Shown piece by piece: positions 8,851 through 18,041 of a stretch of 64,000 bases of DNA (its first letter is position 1; the number at the start of each line of letters is the position of its first letter). The notes under the pieces were generated by a model, which was given only the letters and a program-made list of their open reading frames with translations, was not told the DNA's origin and searched no databases. Made by a program: the position numbers and the translations under genes. This DNA comes from Azospirillum sp. GTDB lineage: Bacteria; Pseudomonadota; Alphaproteobacteria; Azospirillales; Azospirillaceae. The stretch spans positions 88,145 to 152,144 of the forward strand of contig WGNK01000025.1 in assembly GCA_016124535.1 (NCBI GenBank), given 5' to 3'.

Positions 8851-9816
8851 TCAATCCGCCGGCTTCAGGGCGTAGAAGCGAAAGCAGCGCAGACCGCTTT
8901 GCAGCGCCACCACCCGCGCTGCCCACAGCTCGACCTCGTCGAGGACATGGCTCTTGGTCTGCTCGTCGAGGCAGTGTTTTTCCAGATGATCGGTCAGCGC
9001 CTTGACCGAACTCAGGATCAGACTGCGGTGGGCATCGGTCACGTCCTCGCAGATGCGCAGGTCGAGGTTGCGCTGGCGCAGCGCTTCACTGGCCAGTTGG
9101 AGACTCCACAGCTTGGGCTCCTGCGGTTCCCGGCTCGCCCAGGCCTTCATCGCCGGCTCGTCGAGGACATAGGGCTCGGCGACATAGTCGGTGTAGAGCA
9201 ACTGGCCGCGCGGTTTCAGCGCCGCCAGCATGCTGTCGAACAGCCCTTCCTTATTGCCGATGGTAAAGAACGCCTCCTTGGCGAAGATCGCGTCGACCCG
9301 CTTGGGATAGCGAAAGGTTTCCGGATCGTAGCGATCGATTGGCGCCTGCTTGGCGAGGCCGGCCTTGACCGAACGCTGCATGCCGATTTCACAGAGCAGC
9401 GGCGAGGCCTCGAAGCCGGTGACCCAGGCGCCGAAATTACCCGCCATCACCCGGGTCGCGCCGCCGAGCCCCGCCCCGAGATCCAGTACGCTCATCGCCG
9501 GGTTGAGCCCGAGCGGCTTCACCATGGTGACCAGCTGCTCGCCGCCGCCCGGACTGACGAAGCCCTCGCCCCAGATTTTTTCGGCAACCTCGATCCGGGT
9601 CGCGGTCCACAGTGGTTTGCCGTGGCGATTGCTGCCGGCCTCGGGTGGTCCCTCCCGCTTCGCCGCACCGCCAGCGTCATGCGGGTCGGGTTTCTGCCGC
9701 CGCTTGATTGCGGAAAGATCATAACCTTCCCACCAAGCGACCAGCCGGGTCTTAAGCGACAGCGATGCGCTGTCTTCGGGCGCGGAGTCGTCGTTGTTGC
9801 GATTGGTTGGTTGCAT
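8851..9816 (-). CDS. SAM-dependent class I methyltransferase
   Basis: 321 residues from the ATG at 9816 (M-Q-P-T-N-R-N); an in-frame start at 9903 would add 29 unlikely residues. SAM-binding motif I is V-L-D-L-G-A-G-L-G-G, followed by an acidic residue in G-F-E-A-S and a post-motif D-A-I-F-A-K-E-A-F-F. The layout resembles small-molecule methyltransferases of the phosphoethanolamine/sarcosine type, but the substrate is unknown. The N-terminal 60 residues are polar and probably disordered. The ribosome binding site is weak. Confidence 0.8.
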   Translation of the reverse strand: MQPTNRNNDDSAPEDSASLSLKTRLVAWWEGYDLSAIKRRQKPDPHDAGGAAKREGPPEAGSNRHGKPLWTATRIEVAEKIWGEGFVSPGGGEQLVTMVKPLGLNPAMSVLDLGAGLGGATRVMAGNFGAWVTGFEASPLLCEIGMQRSVKAGLAKQAPIDRYDPETFRYPKRVDAIFAKEAFFTIGNKEGLFDSMLAALKPRGQLLYTDYVAEPYVLDEPAMKAWASREPQEPKLWSLQLASEALRQRNLDLRICEDVTDAHRSLILSSVKALTDHLEKHCLDEQTKSHVLDEVELWAARVVALQSGLRCFRFYALKPAD

Positions 9817-10008
9817 CGTCGCCGCGCCGGGATTGCTAAATAAAAAGCATATCTTAGTAATAATCTGGGGGAACGCTCCGACGACAGCCGGCTCACGGAC
9901 CACTATACCGATCGAGGTCGATGGTCACCAGCATGATCTAATCCGGGGAACGCTTCAAAATAGCTCCAATTCGGTTCAAATATTGCCGACCCTGCGGCCT
10001 GGGTCCGG

Positions 10009-10893
10009 CTACCGCGCCGACAGATCCGAACCGCCGGCGAGCAGAGCCAGGCAGGCGGTGGGCAGCGGCGGCTTCACCACCGGCTTCGCCGGCTTGGCTG
10101 GCGGTGGTGCCGCCATCGCTCGGCGCATGTCGGCAAGCCAGCCCGGCACCTCGTCACAGCCATCGCCCGGCGGCGCCGGTGTCTGGGCCAGACACAGCGG
10201 ACTGTCGGCCGGGCAGCGCAGCCGAACATGGAAATGGGCGGCATGGCCCCACCATGGCCGCAACCGACCAAGCCAGTTGCGGTCCGGCCCGGAGGCGGCG
10301 CACAGCGCCTGCTTGATCGCCGGGTTGACGAAGATGCGCTCGACAGTCTGATCGCTCGCAGCCAGCCGCAGCAGCTTGACCTGAGACGGCGTCCAGGCCT
10401 CGGGGCGCATCTCCAGGGTTTCCAGGTCGACCATGTAGCGTTCCTCCAGGGTTTCGCGGGCCGGCTGCGGCAGCAGCGGCAGATCGAGCCGGAACCACAG
10501 GTCGGCATCGAGGCCGATCTGGTGGCTGGCATGGCCATTGGGCATCGGCCCGCCCTGGGGCTGGCCGATGTCGCCGACCAGCATGGTGCCGAGCCCGGCC
10601 GCCGCGACTGCCCGTCCCAGCCGCTCGATGTAGCCGATCATTGCCGGGTGGCCGTAGTAACGGCGGCGGCTGGTCCGGATCACCTGCCAGCCTGGACCCT
10701 CGGCGGCCAGGGCCTGGGCCCCGATGATACAGCCATTGGCGTAGCTGCCGATCGAACGCGCCGGCCCCGGCGCCGGGCGCAGGACGGCATCCCAACTGCC
10801 GGACTGGCCGGCTCCGGCCGTCGCCGCGACGAAAATTGTCCCGGCCGCCAGTGCCGCTGCGATCAGCCACGCGCTTGTCCGAACCCCGACCAT
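10009..10893 (-). CDS. mepA: Penicillin-insensitive murein endopeptidase
   Basis: 294 residues with an N-terminal signal peptide (hydrophobic core about 8-26), so periplasmic. The MepA zinc site is visible: H-x6-D in S-H-Q-I-G-L-D-A-D and the pair in W-W-G-H-A-A-H-F-H-V. The enzyme hydrolyses D-alanyl-meso-diaminopimelate cross-links in peptidoglycan. GGGAGCAGG precedes the ATG. The C-terminal 40 residues are proline- and alanine-rich and lie beyond the usual family end. Confidence 0.93.
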   Translation of the reverse strand: MVGVRTSAWLIAAALAAGTIFVAATAGAGQSGSWDAVLRPAPGPARSIGSYANGCIIGAQALAAEGPGWQVIRTSRRRYYGHPAMIGYIERLGRAVAAAGLGTMLVGDIGQPQGGPMPNGHASHQIGLDADLWFRLDLPLLPQPARETLEERYMVDLETLEMRPEAWTPSQVKLLRLAASDQTVERIFVNPAIKQALCAASGPDRNWLGRLRPWWGHAAHFHVRLRCPADSPLCLAQTPAPPGDGCDEVPGWLADMRRAMAAPPPAKPAKPVVKPPLPTACLALLAGGSDLSAR

Positions 10894-11156
10894 GGCCTGC
10901 TCCCTGGAATCTGCCCTGGCCCCGACTGTGCCTCGGTTGACCGGGCTCTGCCAACCCGCGCCGTGACGAAAGACCAGCCTGGCTGCTTATCGCTGCGTTG
11001 CGGCAAAGCAGCACGCCCGGTGGTGACCGGCGCAGCAGTTCGTGTTACGCTCACGGTCATGGAGCAAGTGCGACGTCCTGAAGCCTGCGGCCACGTCAAG
11101 TGCCGCCTCCGAAAGCGATTGGGCGCTCCCTGGACCGGTTGGATCGGCGCTGAATC

Positions 11157-12050
11157 ATGGAAGTAGAACTGGCGATTATTTTCGTCGATATCTGCGACAG
11201 CACCCGCCTTTACGAGAGGCTGGGCAATGTCGAGGCGACTGCGCTCACCCAAGGCAAGCTTCAGGAACTCCGTGCCATCGTCGGTTGCCATGCCGGCAGG
11301 GTCGTCAAGAGCCTGGGCGACGGCTTGATGTGCGTGTTTCCCACCGCCGATGATTGCTGCAATGCCGCCGCCGCGATGCTCGAAGGCGAGGCATCGTCGC
11401 CGGTCCGCCTGCGCATCGGCTGTCACTTCGGCTGCGTCGTCGAAAAGGGTAACGATGTCTTCGGCGATGCCATCAACGTCACCGCCCGGGTCGAAAGCCT
11501 GGCCCGGCCCAACGAAATCCTGGCCACCGAAGACGCCGTCAACCGGCTGTCACCCGGCCTCAAGGGGCGCACCAAGCTGCTCGATACCACCGTGGTCAAA
11601 GGCAAGACGGTACCGATCGGTATCTACCGGTTCCGCGCCCGGGAGACCGTCGATGACAGCATGGAAAGCACGGTGGTCGGCCTCAACATCCTGGACAAGA
11701 TCCGGGAGAGCGGTCTGGTCCTGCATCTTCACTATCTCGGCCGCGAATTTACCGTCAGCCGCACCCAGGCCAAACTCACGATCGGCCGCGATTCCGGCTG
11801 CGATATCCATATCCTGTCCAAGCGGGCGTCGCGCAACCACGGCGCCATCGAGTTCGAACGGGAAAGCTTCATCCTGCGCGACCACAGCTCCAACGGCACC
11901 TTCATCGCGACCGGTGAATCGCCGGCGATCCCGCTGATCCGTGATGCCACCAAGCTGGTCGGCAAGGGCCTGATCGGCGTCGGCGCCGCCCCTGCCGAGG
12001 CCGACGGAACCGAGGACTACGTCATTCGCTTCTGGTGCGACGTCGGCTGA
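11157..12050 (+). CDS. Class III nucleotide cyclase with C-terminal FHA domain
   Basis: 297 residues. The cyclase domain (1-165) has the metal aspartates D11 (F-V-D-I-C-D-S-T) and D55 (K-S-L-G-D-G), K51 as candidate base-recognising lysine, D104 in F-G-D-A-I-N, and the transition-state pair N107/R111. All catalytic positions are therefore present. An FHA phosphothreonine-binding domain follows (about 195-280) with I-G-R-D-S, N-H-G-A and S-S-N-G-T-F. There is no membrane segment. It should make cAMP (or another cyclic nucleotide) under control of a phosphoprotein partner. The next gene in the same direction is a patatin phospholipase. Confidence 0.88.
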   Translation: MEVELAIIFVDICDSTRLYERLGNVEATALTQGKLQELRAIVGCHAGRVVKSLGDGLMCVFPTADDCCNAAAAMLEGEASSPVRLRIGCHFGCVVEKGNDVFGDAINVTARVESLARPNEILATEDAVNRLSPGLKGRTKLLDTTVVKGKTVPIGIYRFRARETVDDSMESTVVGLNILDKIRESGLVLHLHYLGREFTVSRTQAKLTIGRDSGCDIHILSKRASRNHGAIEFERESFILRDHSSNGTFIATGESPAIPLIRDATKLVGKGLIGVGAAPAEADGTEDYVIRFWCDVG

Positions 12051-12166
12051 GCGGTTTCGGACCGGCCGCCCCACCACCCCGCCCCTGGCTCGTGCCGGCC
12101 AACCATCCCTCCGGATCCGGCGGCACGGCGGCAAGTCCCGCCGATTTGAGATAAATTGCCCGTACA

Positions 12167-12183
12167 CACAATTCATAATTGTG
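12167..12183. promoter_or_regulatory. Palindrome upstream of patatin gene
   Basis: CACAATT-CAT-AATTGTG is a perfect 7-bp-arm palindrome in the 268-bp gap between the cyclase-FHA gene and the patatin gene, about 140 bases before the patatin ATG. Its size and AT-rich arms fit a repressor or activator site. No cognate regulator is encoded nearby. Confidence 0.45.
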
Positions 12184-12318
12184 GCAATGTGTATTAATCA
12201 ACGAATTCTGTTTGTTTTTGACCGAACACCGCGAATCATGCAGTATGGCGACGATGGTCGTTGGGTCTTATTTTGATCCTCCGGCTCGCAAGGCACCATC
12301 GATGGCATATTTCGGAGC

Positions 12319-14631
12319 ATGGCGATGCCGCAACACGCCGAGCCCGCCGCTGAAAAGACGGTCTACCTTGGATTGGCCATGTCGGGCGCGATCTCAGCCG
12401 GCGCGTATTCCGCCGGCGTACTCGATTTTTTAATTGAAGCGCTCGAAGAGTGGGAAAAAGAGAAGCGACGAAAGCCCGGTGATCCCACCATTCCGCGTCA
12501 TCAGGTGGTGATCGCCGGGATGTCGGGCGCTTCGGCGGGGGCAATCACCTGTGCCATGGGCGCATTGTCGGCGGCTTTCGGCGCGCGGCCTGCGGGCGCC
12601 CCGCGCAACGCCAAGGCCAGCGATCCCGATCAGGCGGCGTTCCATGTTCTGCCCGAACTCTATGGCGCCTGGGTGCGATATCCCACCTTCTTCGAGGAGT
12701 CCGAGGTTGGGACCTTGCTCGGTACCGATGACGTCGACGCGCTGATTGCCGAGACCGCAACCGAGAAAATGCCGCCGGTCACCTCGGTTCTCAATAGCAA
12801 ACCGCTGAGCGAAATCGGGCAGCGGGTTATGGAGCAGATCAGAACGGCTGCCAGCGCGTTTGAACCGCGACCATATTTCCCGCAGCGCCTGCATCTATTT
12901 CTTACCCAAACCAATTCACGCGGCATCCCCTACGCGATCGAAGTCAAGAGCGACCAGGGCACCTCGGAATACGGGATGATGTGCCATCTCGACCGCGCGC
13001 ATTTCACCCTCGCCGGTCTCGGCACTGCCCAGTTCGACAGCCGGTGGGCCGGCGCGGAGCAGTCTTACCGTTTCGATGTCGTCAACCGCGGCTCTGCGCC
13101 GCCCCAGGGGTTCGAGTCGCTGTGGACCGAGCAGAACACCAAGACCTACATCGAGAACACGCTGGCGTCAGGGGCCTATCCGATCGGCCTGGAGGCGCGC
13201 GACCTCATGCACCCGCTCGACCACTACCGGGACCGGGTCTGGCCGGTTCCGGCGGCACTCGAAATCTTCAAAGGAATCAAGCCCTACTGGCCGTGGCGAA
13301 GCGGCATGACGCCCGAAGTCTACCGGTTTACCGCGCTGGACGGCGGCGCCATCGACAATGACCCGTTCCAGTTCGTCCGCTACACCTTGATGGCCGAGCC
13401 GCCCAAGGATTCGCCCGGCGCGACCGATCAGGCCGATCGGATGGTGATTATGATCAGCCCGTTTCCGGAACCGCCGGAGATCGGCGCCCTGCCGGCGAGC
13501 AAGAGCGATAAGCGGTTGTCCAAGGTGGCGGCCGGCCTCAGCAAAATCTTCATCCAGCAGAGCCGGTTCAAACTCGACGAGATGATCCGCACGCTGTCGT
13601 CCGGGGATGCCGGGTTGTGGCGAATATCGCCGCGGCGGTCCAGCGGCGGCGTCAATCAGAAATTCGCGATTGCCTGCGGTCTTTACGGCGGCTTCGGTGG
13701 ATTCCTGGCGCGGCGCTTCCGCGACCACGATTACGAACTGGGCCGGCGGAATTGCCAGGGGCTGCTGAATTCCTGGTTCGGACTGCCGAAGACCAACCCC
13801 CATATCGATGCCGTCATGCCGATGCCGCAGCTGCGCAGTCCCGGCAGCGTTCCCGCCCCCGCTGAGGACACGACCGCACTCTATCCGATCATTCCGCTTT
13901 ATGGTTCGGCGTCGATCGAGGTCCAGGTTCGGGATTGGCCGACTATCGATGCCAAGCATTATCGAGGATTTCTTGATCAGATTTTCGCCAGGGGCGAAAA
14001 ATTCTTCGAGCTTATCAAAAAAATTTCCGGGATCGATAACTGGATCAAACGGAGCTATCTCTCGATCGGCCTTTGGGGGACAGATGCGGGCAGTGGCATT
14101 CGTCGGGTATTGACCAATCTGATCCTGGGAGATCTGGTCCGCCGCGACCAGATATTGACCGAGCAGCAGCGCCAAATCCTTGAGGTTTGTATGGCGACCA
14201 AGCTGACGCCCTGGCTGGTTGCGCATCGGATCGTCGAGCAACGGCCAGCCGATGCCACGCCGGTGATGACGGTCAAGGAAATCTACGGTGAAATTAAGAA
14301 TATTCAGCAAGTTGCCCCTCGGGAATTCCTTGATGATCTGATTGCCAAGGTGGTTGGTCTGACGCCAGAGCAGGTCGAGACCATTCTCGAAGCCGACACG
14401 CCGCACTACCGGACGGTCGACAGCATCACCGACGAATTGAGCGCCAATGCTCCGGTCGCGCGGAGCGAGGTCGCGGTGAGGGTCAAGGAATTGGTCGATC
14501 TCGGCATCTTGTTGGTGGCCTCCGGCTGGGACCCGGTTGGCCGCCGTTGGCCAAGTCTGCGACTGTTCGGACCTGCGACCGTCGATGCCTATCGCTTCGT
14601 CGGCCGCGAGGACGGATCCACCTGCCTCTGA
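12319..14631 (+). CDS. Patatin-like phospholipase, large DUF3376-type
   Basis: 770 residues. The N-terminal patatin domain has the nucleophile elbow G-A-S-A-G with S72 and the dyad aspartate D341 in L-D-G-G-A-I-D-N-D. The usual glycine-rich oxyanion loop is the atypical A-M-S-G-A-I-S-A-G-A-Y near residue 20. It should hydrolyse acyl esters of membrane phospholipids. The 400-residue C-terminal half has no motif that I recognise and no obvious membrane segment or signal peptide. The gene stands alone, 268 bp after the cyclase-FHA gene. No cyclic-nucleotide-binding domain was seen. Confidence 0.82.
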   Translation: MAMPQHAEPAAEKTVYLGLAMSGAISAGAYSAGVLDFLIEALEEWEKEKRRKPGDPTIPRHQVVIAGMSGASAGAITCAMGALSAAFGARPAGAPRNAKASDPDQAAFHVLPELYGAWVRYPTFFEESEVGTLLGTDDVDALIAETATEKMPPVTSVLNSKPLSEIGQRVMEQIRTAASAFEPRPYFPQRLHLFLTQTNSRGIPYAIEVKSDQGTSEYGMMCHLDRAHFTLAGLGTAQFDSRWAGAEQSYRFDVVNRGSAPPQGFESLWTEQNTKTYIENTLASGAYPIGLEARDLMHPLDHYRDRVWPVPAALEIFKGIKPYWPWRSGMTPEVYRFTALDGGAIDNDPFQFVRYTLMAEPPKDSPGATDQADRMVIMISPFPEPPEIGALPASKSDKRLSKVAAGLSKIFIQQSRFKLDEMIRTLSSGDAGLWRISPRRSSGGVNQKFAIACGLYGGFGGFLARRFRDHDYELGRRNCQGLLNSWFGLPKTNPHIDAVMPMPQLRSPGSVPAPAEDTTALYPIIPLYGSASIEVQVRDWPTIDAKHYRGFLDQIFARGEKFFELIKKISGIDNWIKRSYLSIGLWGTDAGSGIRRVLTNLILGDLVRRDQILTEQQRQILEVCMATKLTPWLVAHRIVEQRPADATPVMTVKEIYGEIKNIQQVAPREFLDDLIAKVVGLTPEQVETILEADTPHYRTVDSITDELSANAPVARSEVAVRVKELVDLGILLVASGWDPVGRRWPSLRLFGPATVDAYRFVGREDGSTCL

Positions 14632-15032
14632 CCCTGACCGCGCCGGGCCTTTTGCGATTTGCCGCTCCGACCCGCGCAACGCCGTGGGCGGGGCAGGTCC
14701 GACCGGACCCGGGCCTGCGAGATCGACGCCCCGGATGCAAATTGACTTTAAAACAATTTAATTTTGCCGGGCCTCTGCCGAAGGCGGTGCCGAAGTGCTG
14801 CCTGGGGCACGAATTCCGCGCCATAATCATAAGTATCTAAGAATTTTTGACTGCGACAATCCTATACATTTTTTTTTTATTTCACTTTAACCCAACCGCA
14901 CTATCTTGAACAGTGAAGAAGACGCCGATGGTCGAGATCGACCTTCCTAAAATGTTTCTAATATTTTGCCAAATCGCTGGCATTTGATTTTTCGTCGCCT
15001 TTACAACCCATTACCGCAGGATAGGACAGGCT
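14632..15032. other. AT-rich leader of the chemotaxis operon
   Basis: A 401-bp gap without a gene. Its right two thirds (about 14740-15010) are strikingly AT-rich for this window and include a run of ten T (14869-14878). It must carry the promoter of the ten-gene operon that starts at 15033. TTGACT occurs at 14742 and 14847, but neither has a -10 box at a normal distance, so no promoter is asserted. Confidence 0.5.
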
Positions 15033-15503
15033 GTGATGACCAAAGAGGCAAAGATTTCGACGGCAAAAGTCGCTGCGGCGGTTCGCGCGGCTGTGCCGCG
15101 TCACACCAGCACCACCGGATCGGACGCCACCGGGTCAGATGGTGATCGCGAGCCCGGCCGGAGCGACGGGCGGCGGATTGCGGTGACGGGCCGGCTGACG
15201 ATCAACGAGGTCGAGGCCCGGCGGGGCGAGTTTCTGGAATTACTCCGCGGGGTCGACCGCCTGGCGATCGACCTTGGCGGGGTCGAGGCGATCGACGCCG
15301 CCGGACTTCAGCTCCTGCTCGCCATGAAGGCCAGCGCGGAACGGCAGGTGCGCGGCCTGCAGCTGATCGCACCGTGGGGCGGCCCCGCGGAACCCGGCCC
15401 GGTGATGCTGGCCCTGACCGCGGCCGGGTTGTGCGAAATCGATCCGGAACGGGCCGGAGACCGGCCGGTGTGTCGGGACGAGACGTGGCAGCTGGAGGCC
15501 TGA
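15033..15503 (+). CDS. STAS-domain protein of chemotaxis operon
   Basis: 156 residues. The first 50 are polar and low complexity; a STAS fold follows with L-A-I-D-L-G-G-V-E-A-I-D-A-A-G-L-Q-L-L-L. In SpoIIAA-type antagonists the position after I-D is the phosphorylated serine (D-S-A-G); here it is alanine, so classical phospho-switching is not possible. It opens the chemotaxis operon seven bases before cheY and probably acts as a protein-interaction partner in the signalling array. AGGACAGG precedes the ATG. Confidence 0.8.
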   Translation: MMTKEAKISTAKVAAAVRAAVPRHTSTTGSDATGSDGDREPGRSDGRRIAVTGRLTINEVEARRGEFLELLRGVDRLAIDLGGVEAIDAAGLQLLLAMKASAERQVRGLQLIAPWGGPAEPGPVMLALTAAGLCEIDPERAGDRPVCRDETWQLEA

Positions 15504-15509
15504 GCGGCG

Positions 15510-15878
15510 ATGGCAAAGAAACGCATTTTGAGCGTCGATGACTCGGCCAGCATTCGTCAGATGGTGGCCTTCACTCTGGAAAGCGCCGGCTACGATGTGG
15601 TGACCGCGGTCGATGGCGAAGACGGCTTGAACCGGCTGAAAACGACCACGGTCGACATGGTCATCACCGATCTCAACATGCCCAAATTGTCCGGCGTCGA
15701 CATGATCAGGCAGATCCGGACGATTCCGGCGCTCAAATTCGTGCCGATCGTGATGCTGACCACCGAATCCGAGGAGCGCAAAAAGATGGAAGGCCGGGCC
15801 GCCGGGGCGACTGGATGGATCGTCAAGCCGTTCAACCCCGACCAATTGCTGGCCGTGGTCCGAAAGCTGGTCTCGTGA
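15510..15878 (+). CDS. cheY: Chemotaxis response regulator CheY
   Basis: 122 residues forming a single receiver domain. The acidic pair D10/D11, phosphoacceptor D54 (I-T-D-L-N-M-P), switch T84/T85 and K106 (V-K-P-F) are all present, so it should accept phosphate from CheA and act on the motor or as a phosphate sink. Its TGA overlaps the GTG start of cheA by three bases, indicating translational coupling. Confidence 0.95.
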   Translation: MAKKRILSVDDSASIRQMVAFTLESAGYDVVTAVDGEDGLNRLKTTTVDMVITDLNMPKLSGVDMIRQIRTIPALKFVPIVMLTTESEERKKMEGRAAGATGWIVKPFNPDQLLAVVRKLVS

Positions 15879-18004
15879 GCGGCCGGACGGGCTCGCCCAC
15901 CGTGGCAAACCCCCTCGATCCCGCGGAAATCTTCCGGCAGGAAGCGGTCGATCTGCTCGCCCGGCTCGAAGCGTCGCTGCTCGATATGGAAGCGACCCCC
16001 GGCGACCGCGCCCTGGTCGACACCGCGTTCCGAGCGCTGCATACCCTGAAGGGTTCGGGCTCGATGTTCGGCTGGGATGCCCTGGCGGCGTTCACCCATC
16101 ACATCGAAACGACCTTCGATCTGGTCCGCCGCGGCGAACTGCCGGTGACGCGGGAACTGGTGACACTGACCCTGGCCGCCGCCGATCATATCCGGGTGCT
16201 GCTGGAAGCACCCGAACAGGCCGACAAACTGCGCGAAAACGCGCTGCTTGCCTCGTTTCGCGACTTGGCGCCGGGATCGGCGACCACCAAACCAACGAAA
16301 GCGGCGCCCCCTGCCGGTCCGGCGAAAGCCGCGGCCGCCGGGGAGAAGCGAACCTATCGCATCCGCTTCCGGCCCGGTCCGGACACCATGCGGCTGGGCA
16401 CCAATCCGCTGCTGCTGCTCGACGAGTTGCGGGGGCTCGGCACCTGTACGGTGGTTCCGATCACCGACGCCGTGCCGCCGCTGGAGGAGATCGACCCGAC
16501 CGGCTGCTATCTGGCCTGGGATGTCGTGCTGACCACCGCCGCCGCGACGGCAGCGATCGCCGATGTCTTTATCTTCGTCGCCGACCAGTCCGATCTGACG
16601 ATCGAGGAGCTTCCGATCGACCCCGACGCCGGCCGCGAGCGGCGGCTGGGTGAAATTCTGGTCGAGCGCGGCGACGCGGTCGCGGCCGATGTCGCGGCGG
16701 GGCTGAATCGGCAGGAACGGCTGGGCACATTGCTGGTCCGTTCGGGCAAAGTCTCGGAAGATCGGGTGGCCTCGGCGCTGGTCGAACAACGCCATGTCCG
16801 GGCGGCCGCCAAGGCCAAGGAAAGCTCGACGACGACCGGAACCATCCGGGTCCCGGCCGAGCGGCTCGACAGCCTGATGGACCAGGTCGGCGAATTGGTG
16901 ATCGCCCAGGCGCGGCTGATGCAGCAGGCGGTGGCGGGCGGCGACCCGGTCCTGAAAGCGATCTCCGAGGACATCGAGCGGCTGGCCTCTGAGCTGCGCG
17001 ACACCACCATGAGCATCCGCATGCTGCCGATCGGCACCCTGTTCGGCCGGTTCCGGCGGGTCGTCCATGATCTGTCCCACGAACTCGGCAAGACCGTCGA
17101 GCTGGCCACCGAGGGCGAAGAGACCGAACTCGACAAGACCGTGATCGAATCGCTCAACGATCCCCTGGTCCATCTGATCCGCAATGCCATCGACCATGGC
17201 CTGGAGGAGGCCGGCCAGCGCGCCGCTTTCGGCAAGCCGCCGGTCGGCCGCGTGCTGCTGTCGGCGGTGCATTCGGGCGCCCAGGTGCTGATCACCATCA
17301 CCGACGACGGGCGCGGCCTCAATCGTGAAAAAATTCGGGCCAAAGCCGAGGAGAAGGGGCTGCTCGCGGCCGGGCAGGACGCCACCGACGCCGATCTGTT
17401 CGGCTTCATCTTCCACCCTGGTTTTTCCACCGCCGCGGCGGTCACCAGCGTTTCCGGCCGCGGCGTCGGGATGGATGTGGTCAAGCGGACCATCGACGGC
17501 CTGCGCGGCACCATCGAGGTCGCCAGCACCGTGGGCCAGGGCACCAGGATCACGCTGAAGCTGCCGCTGACGCTCGCGATCATCGACGGGCTGCTGGTGC
17601 GGGTCGGCACCGAGCGTTACGTCGTGCCGCTCTCGGCGGTCGAGGAATGCGTCGAACTGACCCGCGAGGAAGACCGCCGCTCCGAGGGGCGCAGCTTCCT
17701 CAATATCCGCGGCGACATCGTCGCCTTCATCCGTTTGCGCCAGTTGTTCGAAATCCCGGAATCGGCCGGTGCCATCCAGAAGGTGGTGATCGTCGCCTTC
17801 GGTGAGGCCCGCATCGGACTGGTGGTGGACCAGGTGATCGGTCAGCACCAGACCGTGATCAAATCATTGAGCCGCTTACACCGCGATCTGGAGGGCTTCT
17901 CCGGCGCGACCATTCTGGGTGACGGCAGCGTCGCCCTGATCCTCGACATCCCGCATCTGATCGGCTTCGCCCGCGAACGCGAAGCCATGCTCAGGGCGTC
18001 ATGA
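15875..18004 (+). CDS. cheA: Chemotaxis sensor histidine kinase CheA
   Basis: 709 residues from a GTG at 15875 that overlaps the cheY stop. The P1 HPt domain has H56 in A-L-H-T-L-K-G-S-G, the phosphorylation site. A proline/alanine linker (about 130-150) and a divergent middle region (P2 position) follow. Dimerisation (P3) starts near 325, then the HATPase domain with the N box [11 protein letters not shown] and G-R-G-V-G-M-D-V-V, and the CheW-like P5 domain at the end. It phosphorylates CheY and CheB in response to the receptor array. Confidence 0.95.
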   Translation: MSGRTGSPTVANPLDPAEIFRQEAVDLLARLEASLLDMEATPGDRALVDTAFRALHTLKGSGSMFGWDALAAFTHHIETTFDLVRRGELPVTRELVTLTLAAADHIRVLLEAPEQADKLRENALLASFRDLAPGSATTKPTKAAPPAGPAKAAAAGEKRTYRIRFRPGPDTMRLGTNPLLLLDELRGLGTCTVVPITDAVPPLEEIDPTGCYLAWDVVLTTAAATAAIADVFIFVADQSDLTIEELPIDPDAGRERRLGEILVERGDAVAADVAAGLNRQERLGTLLVRSGKVSEDRVASALVEQRHVRAAAKAKESSTTTGTIRVPAERLDSLMDQVGELVIAQARLMQQAVAGGDPVLKAISEDIERLASELRDTTMSIRMLPIGTLFGRFRRVVHDLSHELGKTVELATEGEETELDKTVIESLNDPLVHLIRNAIDHGLEEAGQRAAFGKPPVGRVLLSAVHSGAQVLITITDDGRGLNREKIRAKAEEKGLLAAGQDATDADLFGFIFHPGFSTAAAVTSVSGRGVGMDVVKRTIDGLRGTIEVASTVGQGTRITLKLPLTLAIIDGLLVRVGTERYVVPLSAVEECVELTREEDRRSEGRSFLNIRGDIVAFIRLRQLFEIPESAGAIQKVVIVAFGEARIGLVVDQVIGQHQTVIKSLSRLHRDLEGFSGATILGDGSVALILDIPHLIGFAREREAMLRAS

Positions 18005-18041
18005 CTTCACCCGCCGCGGCCTTACCGGAAGGACTTTCGTC

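Noticed and set aside
11157..14631. Straight assignment of the cyclase and patatin pair as CBASS
   Set aside because: CBASS needs a CD-NTase; this is a class III cyclase with an FHA domain, and the patatin lacks CapV-like context, so it is only listed as a speculative analogy.
14742..14880. Sigma-70 promoter for the chemotaxis operon from TTGACT boxes
   Set aside because: Both TTGACT boxes lack a -10 hexamer at 16-18 bases; the nearest TATACA is only about 10 bases from the second.
15590..17848. 750-codon minus-strand open frame opposite cheY/cheA
   Set aside because: Antisense to motifs of CheY and CheA that are unambiguous on the plus strand.
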